Shown: positions 51,697 to 59,472 of the stretch, piece after piece
Layout of the letters: each line of letters begins with the position of its first letter
Position numbering within the stretch: position 1 is the stretch's first letter
Origin: Dysosmobacter welbionis
GTDB lineage: Bacteria; Bacillota; Clostridia; Oscillospirales; Oscillospiraceae
DNA length: 64,000 nucleotides
NCBI RefSeq assembly: GCF_005121165.3
Contig: NZ_CP034413.3
Span: forward strand, 1,984,001-2,048,000
Direction of reading: 5' to 3'
The notes under the pieces: model-generated
The model's database searches: none
What the model saw: only the letters and a program-made list of their open reading frames with translations
Told to the model about the DNA's origin: nothing
Made by a program: the position numbers and the translations under genes

Positions 51697-53052
51697 ATGG
51701 AGTCTCGCTTTGACCGCCGGGAGCTGCTGTTTCAGCCCCGGGGAATTCCGCCCCTCGGCACCTCGCTCTCCCTGGCCCTGCAGCATCTGGTGGCCATGAT
51801 CGTGGGGTGTGTCACCCCGCCTATCATCATCGCCGGAGCCATCGGCCTCAGCCAGGAGGAGCAGGTGCTGCTGATCCAGGCATCCCTGGTGATGTCCGCC
51901 GTGTGCACATTCCTCCAGCTGTATCCCATCGGCGGGCGGTTCGGCTCTGGCCTGCCGGTGATCCTGGGTGTCAGCTTTGCCTATGTTCCCAGTATGCAGG
52001 CCATCGCCGCCTCCGGCGGCGGAGTGGCGGCCATTGCCGGCGCCATGATCGTGGGCGGCATCGTGGCTGTGCTGGTGGGCGTGTTCGTCAAGAAGATCCG
52101 CCGGCTGTTCCCGCCGGTCATTACCGGCACGGTGGTGTTCACCATTGGCCTCTCCCTCTACCCTACCGCCATCAACTACATGGCCGGCGGCACCGGCAAC
52201 ACCTATGAATCCGTGGTGGCGCAACAGGGGCTGACGGAGGCGCTGGTATATGGCTCCTGGCAGAACTGGCTGATCGCGGCCCTGACGCTGACTGTCGTGC
52301 TGGTGCTGAACCACAAGGCCAAGGGCATCTGCAAGCTGGCTTCTATCCTGATCGGGATGCTGTTCGGCTATGCGGTGGCGCTCTGCTTCGGCATGGTCAG
52401 CTTTGCCGACGTGGGAAATGCTGCCTGGTTCGCCCTGCCGGAGCCCCTACACTTCGGTCTGAAGTTCGATCCAGCCTCCTGTGTGGCCATCGGGCTGTTG
52501 TTTGCCATCAACTCCATCCAGGCCATCGGCGACTTCACCGCCACCACCGTGGGCGGCCTGGACCGGGATCCCACGGACCAGGAGCTCCAGGGCGGTATCA
52601 TCGCCTATGGCACCAGCAATATCCTGACGGCGCTGATGGGCGGCCTGCCCACGGCTACCTACTCCCAAAATGTGGGCATCGTCACCACCAACAAGGTGGT
52701 GAACCGGACGGTGTTCGCCATTGCCGGGGGATTCCTGCTGCTGGCGGGCATCTCCCCCAAATTTGCGGCGCTGCTGACCACCATTCCCCAGTGCGTGCTG
52801 GGGGGCGCCACAGTGACGGTGTTTTCCACCATTGCCATGACGGGCATGAAGCTCATCGCCTCCCAGGACCTGACGGCCCGGAACACCACCATTGTGGGTC
52901 TCTCTGCTGCTCTGGGCGTGGGGATTTCCCAGGCCTCCGAGGCCCTCAGCCAGTTCCCGGAGGCGTTCACCATGGTGTTCGGACAGTCTCCCGTGGTGAT
53001 CGCAACTATCATGGCGGTGCTGCTGAACCTGATTTTGCCCAAGGAGAAATGA
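51697..53052 (+). CDS. Nucleobase:cation symporter-2 (uracil/xanthine permease)
   Basis: A 451-residue membrane protein of about twelve to fourteen helices. NCS2 marks are LQHLVAMIVGCVTPP near 29-43, FGSGLPVILGVSFAYV near 82-97, the glutamate-bearing and QNVG region PTATYSQNVGIVTTNKV near 316-332, which includes the family motif QNxG. Xanthine or uric acid is the more likely substrate, given the TATYSQN context, but this is not certain. No purine riboswitch was found upstream. ATG 51697 follows GAAAGGAG. Confidence 0.92.
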   Translation: MESRFDRRELLFQPRGIPPLGTSLSLALQHLVAMIVGCVTPPIIIAGAIGLSQEEQVLLIQASLVMSAVCTFLQLYPIGGRFGSGLPVILGVSFAYVPSMQAIAASGGGVAAIAGAMIVGGIVAVLVGVFVKKIRRLFPPVITGTVVFTIGLSLYPTAINYMAGGTGNTYESVVAQQGLTEALVYGSWQNWLIAALTLTVVLVLNHKAKGICKLASILIGMLFGYAVALCFGMVSFADVGNAAWFALPEPLHFGLKFDPASCVAIGLLFAINSIQAIGDFTATTVGGLDRDPTDQELQGGIIAYGTSNILTALMGGLPTATYSQNVGIVTTNKVVNRTVFAIAGGFLLLAGISPKFAALLTTIPQCVLGGATVTVFSTIAMTGMKLIASQDLTARNTTIVGLSAALGVGISQASEALSQFPEAFTMVFGQSPVVIATIMAVLLNLILPKEK

Positions 53053-53060
53053 AAAAACGA

Positions 53061-53094
53061 ACGCCGGATGGGTTTCCATCCGGCGTTTTTATTT
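53061..53094. terminator. Terminator between convergent genes
   Basis: A perfect 11-bp ACGCCGGATGG/CCATCCGGCGT stem then TTTTATTTA. Confidence 0.85.
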
Positions 53095-53108
53095 AGGGGG
53101 CGGGGCGC

Positions 53109-53708
53109 TCAGATCTCCCGGCGGCCCTCTAGGGCCCGCATCAGCGTGGCGTCGTCGGCGAACTCCAGATGTCCGCCCACGGGAATGCCGTAGGCCAGGC
53201 GGGTCACCCGCACGTCAAAGGGCTTTAAGAGCCTGGCGATATACATGGCTGTGGCCTCCCCCTCCGTATCCGGATTGGTGGCCATGATGACTTCCTTCAC
53301 CTCGCCGCTGGCCACCCGCTCCACCAGGGATTTGATGGCCAGGTCGTCCGGCCCCACGTGGTTCATGGGAGAGATGACGCCGTGGAGCACGTGATACCGG
53401 CCGTTGTACTCCCTGGCCCGCTCTATGGCGGCCACGTCCCGGGGATCCGCCACCACGCAGATAACGGAGCCATCCCGCTTGGGGGAGGCGCAGATGGGAC
53501 ACAGCCCCCCGGCGGTGAAGTTTTGGCACACCGGGCAGCAGGTGACGCTTTTCTTGGCGTCCAGGATGGCGTCGGCGAACTCCTTGGCCTCCGCCTCCGG
53601 CAGGCCCAGCACGTAAAAGGCCAGCCGCTGGGCAGACTTGCCGCCGATGCCCGGCAGGCGGGCAAACTGCTCCACCAGTTTTTCAAGAGGTGCGGGGAAA
53701 TATTCCAT
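53109..53708 (-). CDS. recR: Recombination mediator RecR
   Basis: Loads RecA with RecF/RecO at gaps. The 199 residues show the N-terminal HhH (LARLPGIGGKSAQRLAF), the C4 zinc finger CPVCQNFTAGGLCPIC, and the Toprim domain (VICVVADPRDVAAIE, IMATNPDTEGEATAMYI). Length equals the family norm. ATG 53708 is after AAGGAG. Last gene of the rpe-dcyD-recR run; recR is more often beside dnaX, so the context here is different. Confidence 0.97.
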   Translation of the reverse strand: MEYFPAPLEKLVEQFARLPGIGGKSAQRLAFYVLGLPEAEAKEFADAILDAKKSVTCCPVCQNFTAGGLCPICASPKRDGSVICVVADPRDVAAIERAREYNGRYHVLHGVISPMNHVGPDDLAIKSLVERVASGEVKEVIMATNPDTEGEATAMYIARLLKPFDVRVTRLAYGIPVGGHLEFADDATLMRALEGRREI

Positions 53709-53771
53709 GGTCTGATGCTCCTTCAAAGGGTTCGTATCCGGTCTCCGGCCGGGTATGGGAAAAAGAGGCGA

Positions 53772-54746
53772 TCACCGGGGCAGATCGATGGCGAACAGGG
53801 CCGCCGTGCCGCCGGTGTGGACAAACAGCAGGTCGTCCTGCCCGTCAAAAGCTCCCTGGCGCAGCAGCTGCATCATGCCGGCAAAGGCCTTCCCGGTGTA
53901 GACCGGATCCAGCAGGATGCCCTCCGTCCGGGCCAGCTCCTCGATATAGGGGGTATCCTCCGGATTCGGCAGGGCATAGCCGGGGCCCATGTGCTCCACC
54001 ATCTGAAATGCATTCTCTTCCGGCTGGAAGGGGCACTCCAGCAGTGCTGCGGCCTCCCCTGCCAGGCGGGGGACGATCTTGTCGAAGGGGCCGCTGTCCA
54101 CGGCGATGCCGGTGACCTTCACACCGGGCAGAAACAGCCCGGCTCCCAGCAGCAGCCCAGCGGCCGTGCCGCCGGAGCCGGTGGCGGAGACGATGTGTCC
54201 CAGCCGCACGCCCGCAGCCATAGCCTGGACGGCGATCTCCCGGGCGCCGCTCACGTAGCCCACGGCGCCGAGGGCCGTGGAGGCGCCCACGGGAATATAG
54301 CAGCACTTGTGCCCCGCCTGCTCCAGCGTGCCGCCGATCCGGTGCATCTCTGCATAGATCTCGTCATAGGAATCCATGTCCAGCAGACGCACCTCGGCGC
54401 CGAAGAGCTCGTCCAGCACCAGATTGCCCCGGTGCTCCGTGACGCCCCGGCGCTTCAGCAGCAGGATGCACTTCATCCCGAGCCGCGCGGCGCAGGCGGC
54501 GGTGAGGGCCGCGTGGTTGGACTGGGCGCCGCCGGTGGTGAATACCGTGTCGCACCCCTGGTCCAGGGCCTCCGCCAGAACGAATTCCAGCTTGCGGACC
54601 TTGCTGCCGCCCAGGGCCACGCCGCACAGGTCATCCCGCTTGATCCAAATGCCCCGGCCGTACTGCTCGCTCAGCCGGTCCAGCCGGTAAAACGGGGTGG
54701 GAAACACGCCCAGCCGGACCCTGGGCAGATCGTGCAGATTCCGCAT
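53772..54746 (-). CDS. dcyD: D-cysteine desulfhydrase / ACC deaminase-family PLP enzyme
   Basis: Fold-type II PLP enzyme that likely breaks D-cysteine into pyruvate, sulfide and ammonia. The 324 residues show PTPFYRLDRLSEQYGRGIW in parts, PLP Lys in GGSKVRKLEF near 47-56, GGAQSNHAALTAACA, and GSGGTAAGLLLG for phosphate binding. Distinguishing D-Cys from ACC or other D-amino acids needs testing. ATG 54746 is only 11 bases after the rpe stop. Confidence 0.88.
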   Translation of the reverse strand: MRNLHDLPRVRLGVFPTPFYRLDRLSEQYGRGIWIKRDDLCGVALGGSKVRKLEFVLAEALDQGCDTVFTTGGAQSNHAALTAACAARLGMKCILLLKRRGVTEHRGNLVLDELFGAEVRLLDMDSYDEIYAEMHRIGGTLEQAGHKCCYIPVGASTALGAVGYVSGAREIAVQAMAAGVRLGHIVSATGSGGTAAGLLLGAGLFLPGVKVTGIAVDSGPFDKIVPRLAGEAAALLECPFQPEENAFQMVEHMGPGYALPNPEDTPYIEELARTEGILLDPVYTGKAFAGMMQLLRQGAFDGQDDLLFVHTGGTAALFAIDLPR

Positions 54747-54757
54747 GGCGCGCGCCC

Positions 54758-55402
54758 TCAGCCCCGCAGCTCCGCGATGCGGGCGGGGATATCGTCAGCC
54801 TTGTAGACGGCGCTGCCGGCCACCAGCACATTGGCGCCGGCGGCGATGCAGGTCTTGCAGGTGACGGGATCCACGCCGCCGTCCACCTCCAGCTCGCAGC
54901 CGGGGTTCTTCTCATCGATCCAGCGGCGGATGGCGGAGACCTTGGGCATCATATCCGCCATGAACTTCTGGCCGCCGAAGCCCGGCTCCACCGTCATCAC
55001 CAGCACCAGTTCCACCTCATTCAGGAAGGGTAGGACCGTCTCCGCAGGCGTTTTCGGCTTCAGCACCACACCGGCCCGCTTGCCCTTGGCGTGGATCCTG
55101 GCAATGGCGTCGTGGAGCTTTTCCTCCGTGTCGGACTCCACATGGACCGTCACCAGGTCGGCGCCGGCGTCGCAGAACTGCTCCACATACCGGCCCGGCT
55201 CCACGATCATCAGGTGAACATCCAGGGGCAGCGCCGTGGTGGGGCGGATGGATTTCACCACCGGGATACCGATGGTAATGTTGGGGACGAACATGCCGTC
55301 CATCACATCCACATGGACGTAATCGGCGGTGGAGATGCGCTGGATATCCCGCTCCAGATTGGCAAAATCCGCGGAGAGGATGGACGGTGCGATTTTTATC
55401 AT
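54758..55402 (-). CDS. rpe: Ribulose-phosphate 3-epimerase
   Basis: Interconverts ribulose 5-P and xylulose 5-P in the pentose phosphate path. The 214-residue TIM barrel has IAPSILSADFANLE near 4-17, HVDVMDGMFVPNITIG, DVHLMIVEP, MTVEPGFGGQKFM, and LEVDGGVD. Metal-binding His and Asp are present. ATG 55402 follows AAAGAGGGG; an upstream extension to 55489 lies in the leader. First gene of the operon, with a long leader of about 220 bases. Confidence 0.96.
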   Translation of the reverse strand: MIKIAPSILSADFANLERDIQRISTADYVHVDVMDGMFVPNITIGIPVVKSIRPTTALPLDVHLMIVEPGRYVEQFCDAGADLVTVHVESDTEEKLHDAIARIHAKGKRAGVVLKPKTPAETVLPFLNEVELVLVMTVEPGFGGQKFMADMMPKVSAIRRWIDEKNPGCELEVDGGVDPVTCKTCIAAGANVLVAGSAVYKADDIPARIAELRG

Positions 55403-55632
55403 GGAAAGCCCCTCTTTTCTTTCATTCCGGCGGCAGACCGGACGGAATCGGGCTGCCGGGCCCTGTGGCGCGGGAAGAACCCGGCGCATAGGATACCCCG
55501 AGCGGCAGGCCGCCCCCCAGTCTGCACTTCCGCGCAGCGTCCGCCCCTGGGCGGGGCGCCGCCGCTTTTTTGAATAGGGAGCCGGTGGAGCGTACGCTCT
55601 GCCGGCTCTCAGCTTGCGTATATACCGTATTC

Positions 55633-55661
55633 AGTGTAGCAGACTTCCGGTGCAAAAGCAA
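55633..55661 (-). promoter_or_regulatory. Sigma-A promoter of rpe-dcyD-recR
   Basis: On the minus strand TTGCTT (55661-55656), 17 bases, TACACT (55638-55633). Transcripts would carry a leader of about 220 bases with a large hairpin (GAGCCGG...CCGGCTC around AGCGTACGCT, 55579-55610). Confidence 0.65.
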
Positions 55662-55790
55662 CGGTCTCTTGCCCGGACGAGCCGGGAGGCCGGCCCTGCA
55701 AAAAATTCCAAAAGTGTTGCATAAACCACTTCTAAAATGAGAATATTCTGATAATCTAATACCAGAATCCAAGAGAGAGGCGGTGGAATC

Positions 55791-56090
55791 GTGGAAGAGC
55801 AGATCGACTATGAGGAGCGGGCATCGCTGCTGAAGGCCCTGTCCAACCCCATCCGGCTGCAGATCGTCCACGGCCTGCTGATTTCCGGGTGCCACAATGT
55901 GGGCTGCATGGAGGCGTCCACCGGCATGTCCCAGTCCTGCATCTCCCAGCATCTGCAGAAGCTGCGGGCGGCCAATGTGGTGACGGCGGAACGGTCCGGA
56001 AATGAGGTATACTATCAGGTGGCGTCCCGGGAGGTGGCCTCCCTGGTGGCCGACCTGCTGGGAGAGGAGGCGGACTCCTATGTCCTATGA
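55791..56090 (+). CDS. ArsR-family transcriptional regulator
   Basis: A 99-residue winged-helix repressor: ALSNPIRLQIVHGLL near 15-29, recognition helix MSQSCISQHLQKLRAANVV, and wing ERSGNEVYYQV. A Cys pair in SGCHNVGCME near 33-40 and a further Cys in QSCIS suggest thiol, persulfide or metal sensing, fitting its place in front of a disulfide reductase and a thioredoxin. The GTG start 55791 is after GAGGCGGTGGAATC. It overlaps the next gene by 11 bases. Confidence 0.92.
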   Translation: MEEQIDYEERASLLKALSNPIRLQIVHGLLISGCHNVGCMEASTGMSQSCISQHLQKLRAANVVTAERSGNEVYYQVASREVASLVADLLGEEADSYVL

Positions 56091-56907
56091 TGTGCTGGTG
56101 ATCGGCGGCGGCCCCGCGGGGCTGTCCGCGTCCATCAACGTCCGGGCACGGGGGCGCAGCGCCCTGGTGGTCTCTAATCCCCTGGAGGAAAATCCTCTCT
56201 GGCGGGCGGAGAAGGTGGACAACTACCTGGGCCTGCCCGGCCTGTCCGGCGCGGAGATGCTGGCCGCCATGCGCCGGCACGCGGAGCAGGCGGGGGTGGA
56301 GTTTCTGGCGGGCAAGGTGCTGAACGCCGTGCAGATGCCGGACGCCTGGTATGTCAGCGTGGGGCCGGATATGTACAACGCCAGGGCTGTGGTGCTGGCG
56401 GCGGGCGTGGCCCGCGGGAAGAAGTTTGCCGGCGAGGCGGAGCTTCTGGGCCGGGGCGTCAGCTACTGCGCCACCTGCGACGGGATGCTCTACCGGGGCA
56501 AGCCGGTGGCGGTGGTGGGATACACCGACACCGCCCGGCAGGAGGCGGAGTTTCTCCAGAAAATCGGCTGCTCCGTGACCTATTTCGACCGCCCCAAGCA
56601 GTGCGAGATCCGGGGCGACGGCCGGGTGGAGTCCGTCACCTGCGACGGCCGGACCATTCCGGCGGAGGGCGTGTTCATCCTGCGGCCCACCATGGCCCCC
56701 ACGGAGCTGTTCCCGGGGCTGGCGGTGGAACAGGGCTATGTGACGGTGGACCGGCGTATGGCCACCAACCTCCCCGGCCTGTTTGCCGCGGGAGACTGCA
56801 CCGGCGGTCCCCTTCAGGTCTCCAAGGCCGCGGGAGATGGGCTGATCGCCGGGCAGAGTGCGGCGGCCTGGGCGGCGGCTCAGGAGCGCCGGGAAAAACA
56901 GAGCTGA
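56080..56907 (+). CDS. Thioredoxin-reductase-like flavoprotein without usual NADPH motifs
   Basis: A 275-residue FAD disulfide reductase. FAD site IGGGPAGLSASI near 8-19, redox motif CATC in VSYCATCDGMLY near 128-139, and the C-terminal FAD motif GLFAAGDCTGGPLQ. The place where NADPH enzymes have GGGNSA reads VVGYTDTARQEAEF, and the HRRxxxR motif is replaced by FDRPKQCEIRG. Known ferredoxin-linked or donor-changed thioredoxin reductases in Clostridium lose the same motifs. ATG 56080 is inside the regulator gene; thioredoxin follows after 42 bases. Confidence 0.9.
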   Translation: MSYDVLVIGGGPAGLSASINVRARGRSALVVSNPLEENPLWRAEKVDNYLGLPGLSGAEMLAAMRRHAEQAGVEFLAGKVLNAVQMPDAWYVSVGPDMYNARAVVLAAGVARGKKFAGEAELLGRGVSYCATCDGMLYRGKPVAVVGYTDTARQEAEFLQKIGCSVTYFDRPKQCEIRGDGRVESVTCDGRTIPAEGVFILRPTMAPTELFPGLAVEQGYVTVDRRMATNLPGLFAAGDCTGGPLQVSKAAGDGLIAGQSAAAWAAAQERREKQS

Positions 56908-56949
56908 ACGTACAACATCAAATTTGAGTGTATAAAGGAGACATGACGT

Positions 56950-57267
56950 ATGGGAATCAAGCATTTCAAGACTGCGGAATTTGACGCCGCCGTGGCGGCG
57001 GCCCCCTTGGCGATGGTGGACTTCTGGGCCGACTGGTGCGGCCCCTGTAAGATGCTCTCTCCGGTGATCGAGTCCCTGGCAGACCAGTACGAGGGTAAGG
57101 TCCTGGTGGGCAAGGTGAACGTGGATGAGGAGCCGGATCTGGCCCGGCGGTTCGGAGTCATGAGCATCCCCACGGTGGTGTTCCTGAAGAACGGCCAGGA
57201 ATTTGACCGGAAGGTGGGCGTGATGCCGCCCCAGGCGTTTAGCGGCGTGCTGGACACCAACCTGTGA
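56950..57267 (+). CDS. trxA: Thioredoxin
   Basis: A 105-residue thiol-disulfide carrier with active site WADWCGPCKM near 26-35, the buried Asp in MVDFWAD, cis-Pro in SIPTVVFLKNG, and Gly in VGVMPP. ATG 56950 follows AAAGGAGACATGACGT. It is third in the operon of ArsR regulator, flavoprotein reductase and thioredoxin, thus the likely electron acceptor of the reductase. Confidence 0.97.
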   Translation: MGIKHFKTAEFDAAVAAAPLAMVDFWADWCGPCKMLSPVIESLADQYEGKVLVGKVNVDEEPDLARRFGVMSIPTVVFLKNGQEFDRKVGVMPPQAFSGVLDTNL

Positions 57268-57312
57268 GCTGCCCCGGGCGGTGCGCACAGTCCAAAGGCG
57301 GGAAATCCGTTA

Positions 57313-57350
57313 AAGCAGGCCGGGCCTCTTGAGGCCCGGCCTGCTTCTGC
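57313..57350 (+). terminator. Terminator after thioredoxin
   Basis: A perfect 16-bp stem AAGCAGGCCGGGCCTC (57313-57328 with 57331-57346) and two-base loop. Confidence 0.85.
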
Positions 57351-57720
57351 CTGGGCGCGGCGGCCCAGTCCCCGCGGGGGTGGGGAACTTGCCTTCCGGT
57401 GCGCCCCCCTTTCCTTCTGCGGCCAGCAGGGGCAGCCCCGCCGCAGGGCTGCCCGCAGCCCATTCGCTGGTGCGGCAATTCGGGCTTCCGCTTGGTGCCG
57501 TCCTATCACAACGGGGCACAGGGATTGGGGCTGCAAGGGAAACGCACAGCTCCCGGAGGCCGGTTTCAGAAAACCGTCGGTTTTCGATTCGCCTTTTCAC
57601 AAGAAGGGGAAATTCAGCTGGAAGACCCGGCCGGGAATTACAGGCTGTGCGACTTCACCGCGGGCGCATTCCTAGACCGGGCTGTTTTAACGGTATACTG
57701 GGACCCGCACCGCAAGACCG
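57351..57720. other. Gene-free region between trxA and ferredoxin
   Basis: About 370 bases without a supportable gene. Open frames exist but have no ribosome site and no protein-like motifs. A short segment near 57598-57700 reads like native coding sequence on the plus strand (EIQLEDPAGNYRLCDF) and could be a gene remnant. A TTTTAAC...TATACT pair near 57683-57704 is promoter-like. Confidence 0.4.
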
Positions 57721-57766
57721 GCATGAAAGCAGGCCCTGTCCATGTGGACAGGGCCTGCTTTCATGC
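57721..57766 (-). terminator. Very strong terminator of the ferredoxin operon
   Basis: A perfect 21-bp inverted repeat (57721-57741 with 57746-57766) around ATGT. Its right arm contains the stop and last codons of the ferredoxin gene. No long T run follows on either strand. Confidence 0.75.
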
Positions 57767-57943
57767 TTCGATGCTGATGGCGCTGACCGGGCAGCCGTCC
57801 CGGGCCTCCTGGGCCGCCTCCAGCTGGCCCTCCGGGATGCCGCTGCCGTGGGCCAGCCCGTCGTCGCCCATGTGGAATACCTCCGGGCAGGTGCCGGCGC
57901 ACAGGCCGCAGCCGATGCAGTTCTCATTTACTGTTGCGTTCAT
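57761..57943 (-). CDS. Small [4Fe-4S] ferredoxin
   Basis: 60 residues with CIGCGLCAGTCP near 9-20 and a later GCPVSAI, giving ligands for one [4Fe-4S] cluster (three Cys of the first motif plus the distal Cys); the extra Cys of AGTCP has no partner motif. Electron carrier in the cytoplasm. ATG 57943 has AGGAG 8 bases upstream. It is 14 bases after the larger 4Fe-4S protein and close to the thioredoxin-reductase-like enzyme on the other strand. Confidence 0.93.
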   Translation of the reverse strand: MNATVNENCIGCGLCAGTCPEVFHMGDDGLAHGSGIPEGQLEAAQEARDGCPVSAISIEA

Positions 57944-57957
57944 ATTGGTCACTCCTA

Positions 57958-58677
57958 TTATTCCAGAATATTTCCATCCCGGCCCAGTGTCACCACCTGC
58001 CAGGGAATGAACTTGCCGCTCTGCCGCAGGGCCGTCTCCGCTGCCCGCTGCATACCGCCGCAGCAGGGGACATCCATCCGCACGATGGTCAGCTCCCGGA
58101 TATCGTTGCGGCGAAGGATCTCCGTCAGCTTTTCGGCATAGTCTCCCTCATCCAGCTTGGGGCAGCCGATCAGCGTGATGCGGCCCCGCATGAACCGCTG
58201 GTGGAAGTCCGCCCGGGCATAAGCCGTGCAGTCCGCCGCGATCAGCAGCCGGGCACCGTTGAACCAGGGGGCCTCCACAGGCACCAGCTTGATCTGCACC
58301 GGCCACTGGGCCAGGTGGGACACCGCGCCGTCCTGCGGCGCGGAAACGGCCTGAGCCACCGCCGGACGGAGGGTCTGGGCCATACTGCCGGGACAGCCGC
58401 CGGAGGGCGGCGCCTGCCGCGGCGCGGTGCCTTTCAGGGCCTCCGCCTTCTTTGCCAGGACAGCTGCTTCATCATAGGCTGCGGCCTCCCGCTCCACAAA
58501 CGTGATGGCTCCGGTGGGGCAGGTGGGCAGGCAGTCTCCCAGACCGTCGCAGTAGTCGTCCCGCAGCAGGACCGCCTTGCCGTCCACCATGCCGATGGCA
58601 CCCTCGTGACAGGCTGCGGCACAGGCGCCGCAGCCGTTGCATTTCTCCTGATCGATCTCGATGATCCTTCTTACCAT
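57958..58677 (-). CDS. 4Fe-4S dicluster protein
   Basis: A 239-residue cytoplasmic iron-sulfur protein. The N-terminus holds two ferredoxin motifs, CNGCGACAAACHEG near 13-26 and CDGLGDCLPTCPTG near 42-55; the second is atypical, with CxxxxxCxxxC spacing. A Pro/Ala-rich link leads to a C-terminal half with ADCTAYARADF, LIGCPKLDEGDYAEKL and VPCCGGMQRA, which adds further Cys. Similar proteins occur in anaerobes but have no proven role. ATG 58677 follows AGGAG. Divergent from the Crp/Fnr regulator, which may control it. Confidence 0.87.
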   Translation of the reverse strand: MVRRIIEIDQEKCNGCGACAAACHEGAIGMVDGKAVLLRDDYCDGLGDCLPTCPTGAITFVEREAAAYDEAAVLAKKAEALKGTAPRQAPPSGGCPGSMAQTLRPAVAQAVSAPQDGAVSHLAQWPVQIKLVPVEAPWFNGARLLIAADCTAYARADFHQRFMRGRITLIGCPKLDEGDYAEKLTEILRRNDIRELTIVRMDVPCCGGMQRAAETALRQSGKFIPWQVVTLGRDGNILE

Positions 58678-58711
58678 AGTGTGTCTCCTTTTTGGGGTTT
58701 CAAACGTTTTG

Positions 58712-58740
58712 CTTGCTTTCTGAGACCTAGTATCGTACAA
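58712..58740 (+). promoter_or_regulatory. Sigma-A promoter of the Crp/Fnr regulator
   Basis: TTGCTT (58712-58717), 17 bases, TACAAT (58735-58740). Confidence 0.65.
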
Positions 58741-58756
58741 TGGGATAAAAAAGTAT

Positions 58757-58770
58757 GTTGTTTTTACAAC
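58757..58770. promoter_or_regulatory. Candidate Crp/Fnr-type operator
   Basis: A perfect dyad GTTGT, TTTT, ACAAC has the 5-4-5 geometry of FNR boxes (TTGAT-N4-ATCAA). It lies just downstream of the regulator's -10 box, where binding would repress its own gene. Confidence 0.45.
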
Positions 58771-58787
58771 GGAATGGAGAAAATGGT

Positions 58788-59459
58788 ATGGAAGTTTCTA
58801 CCGCGCTTCTTCTCCGGACGCCGTTGTTCCGCGGGATTCCGCAGGAGGCGCTGCCTGCGCTGCTGGAGGGCCTGGGCGCACGGAAGCGCCGCTGTGGCCG
58901 GGGTGAAGTGGTCCTGCGGCGGGGAGAGCGGGCGGACCGGCTGGGGCTGGTCCTCTCCGGGACGCTGCATATCGTCAAGGAGGATTTCTGGGGGAGCCGC
59001 ACCATTGTGGGCCTCGCCCGGTCCGGAGAGGTGTTTGCGGAGGCCTATGCCTGTCTGGGCGGTGAGCCGCTGGAGGTGGCCGTGCTGGCGGTAGCGGATG
59101 CGGAGGTGCTGTTTCTCAACAGCGTACAGGCGCTGTCCTGTGCCCGGCCGGGCGCCGCGGAATTCACCCGGAACCTGCTGACCATTCTGGCGGGGCGGAA
59201 TCTGACCCTCACCCGGAAGATTGGCCACATGGCCCGCCGCACCACCCGGGACAAGCTGCTCAGTTATCTGTCCGCCCAGGCCATGCAGGCCGGAGGGCCG
59301 GAGTTTGATATCCCGTTGGACCGCCAACAGCTGGCAGACTATCTGGCGGTGGACCGCAGCGCCATGTCTACCGCACTTGGAAAGCTCCGGGACGAGGGTG
59401 TGCTGACGTTTCAAAAAAACCATTTCCACCTGCTTCAGCAGATGGAGCAGACTGACTGA
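58788..59459 (+). CDS. Crp/Fnr-family transcriptional regulator
   Basis: A 223-residue regulator with a cyclic-nucleotide-type sensor domain (GEVVLRRGERADRLGLVLSGTLHI in parts) and a C-terminal HTH_Crp (TTRDKLLSYLSAQA, QQLADYLAVDRSAMSTALGKL). The sensor domain has two Cys, in AEAYACLGG and ALSCARPG, and no Cys cluster at the N-terminus, so it is not a typical FNR oxygen sensor. ATG 58788 has GGAG 8 bases upstream. Divergent from the 4Fe-4S/ferredoxin operon and 13 bases before the methylase gene. Confidence 0.93.
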   Translation: MEVSTALLLRTPLFRGIPQEALPALLEGLGARKRRCGRGEVVLRRGERADRLGLVLSGTLHIVKEDFWGSRTIVGLARSGEVFAEAYACLGGEPLEVAVLAVADAEVLFLNSVQALSCARPGAAEFTRNLLTILAGRNLTLTRKIGHMARRTTRDKLLSYLSAQAMQAGGPEFDIPLDRQQLADYLAVDRSAMSTALGKLRDEGVLTFQKNHFHLLQQMEQTD

Positions 59460-59472
59460 GGAGGAGAGCGCC

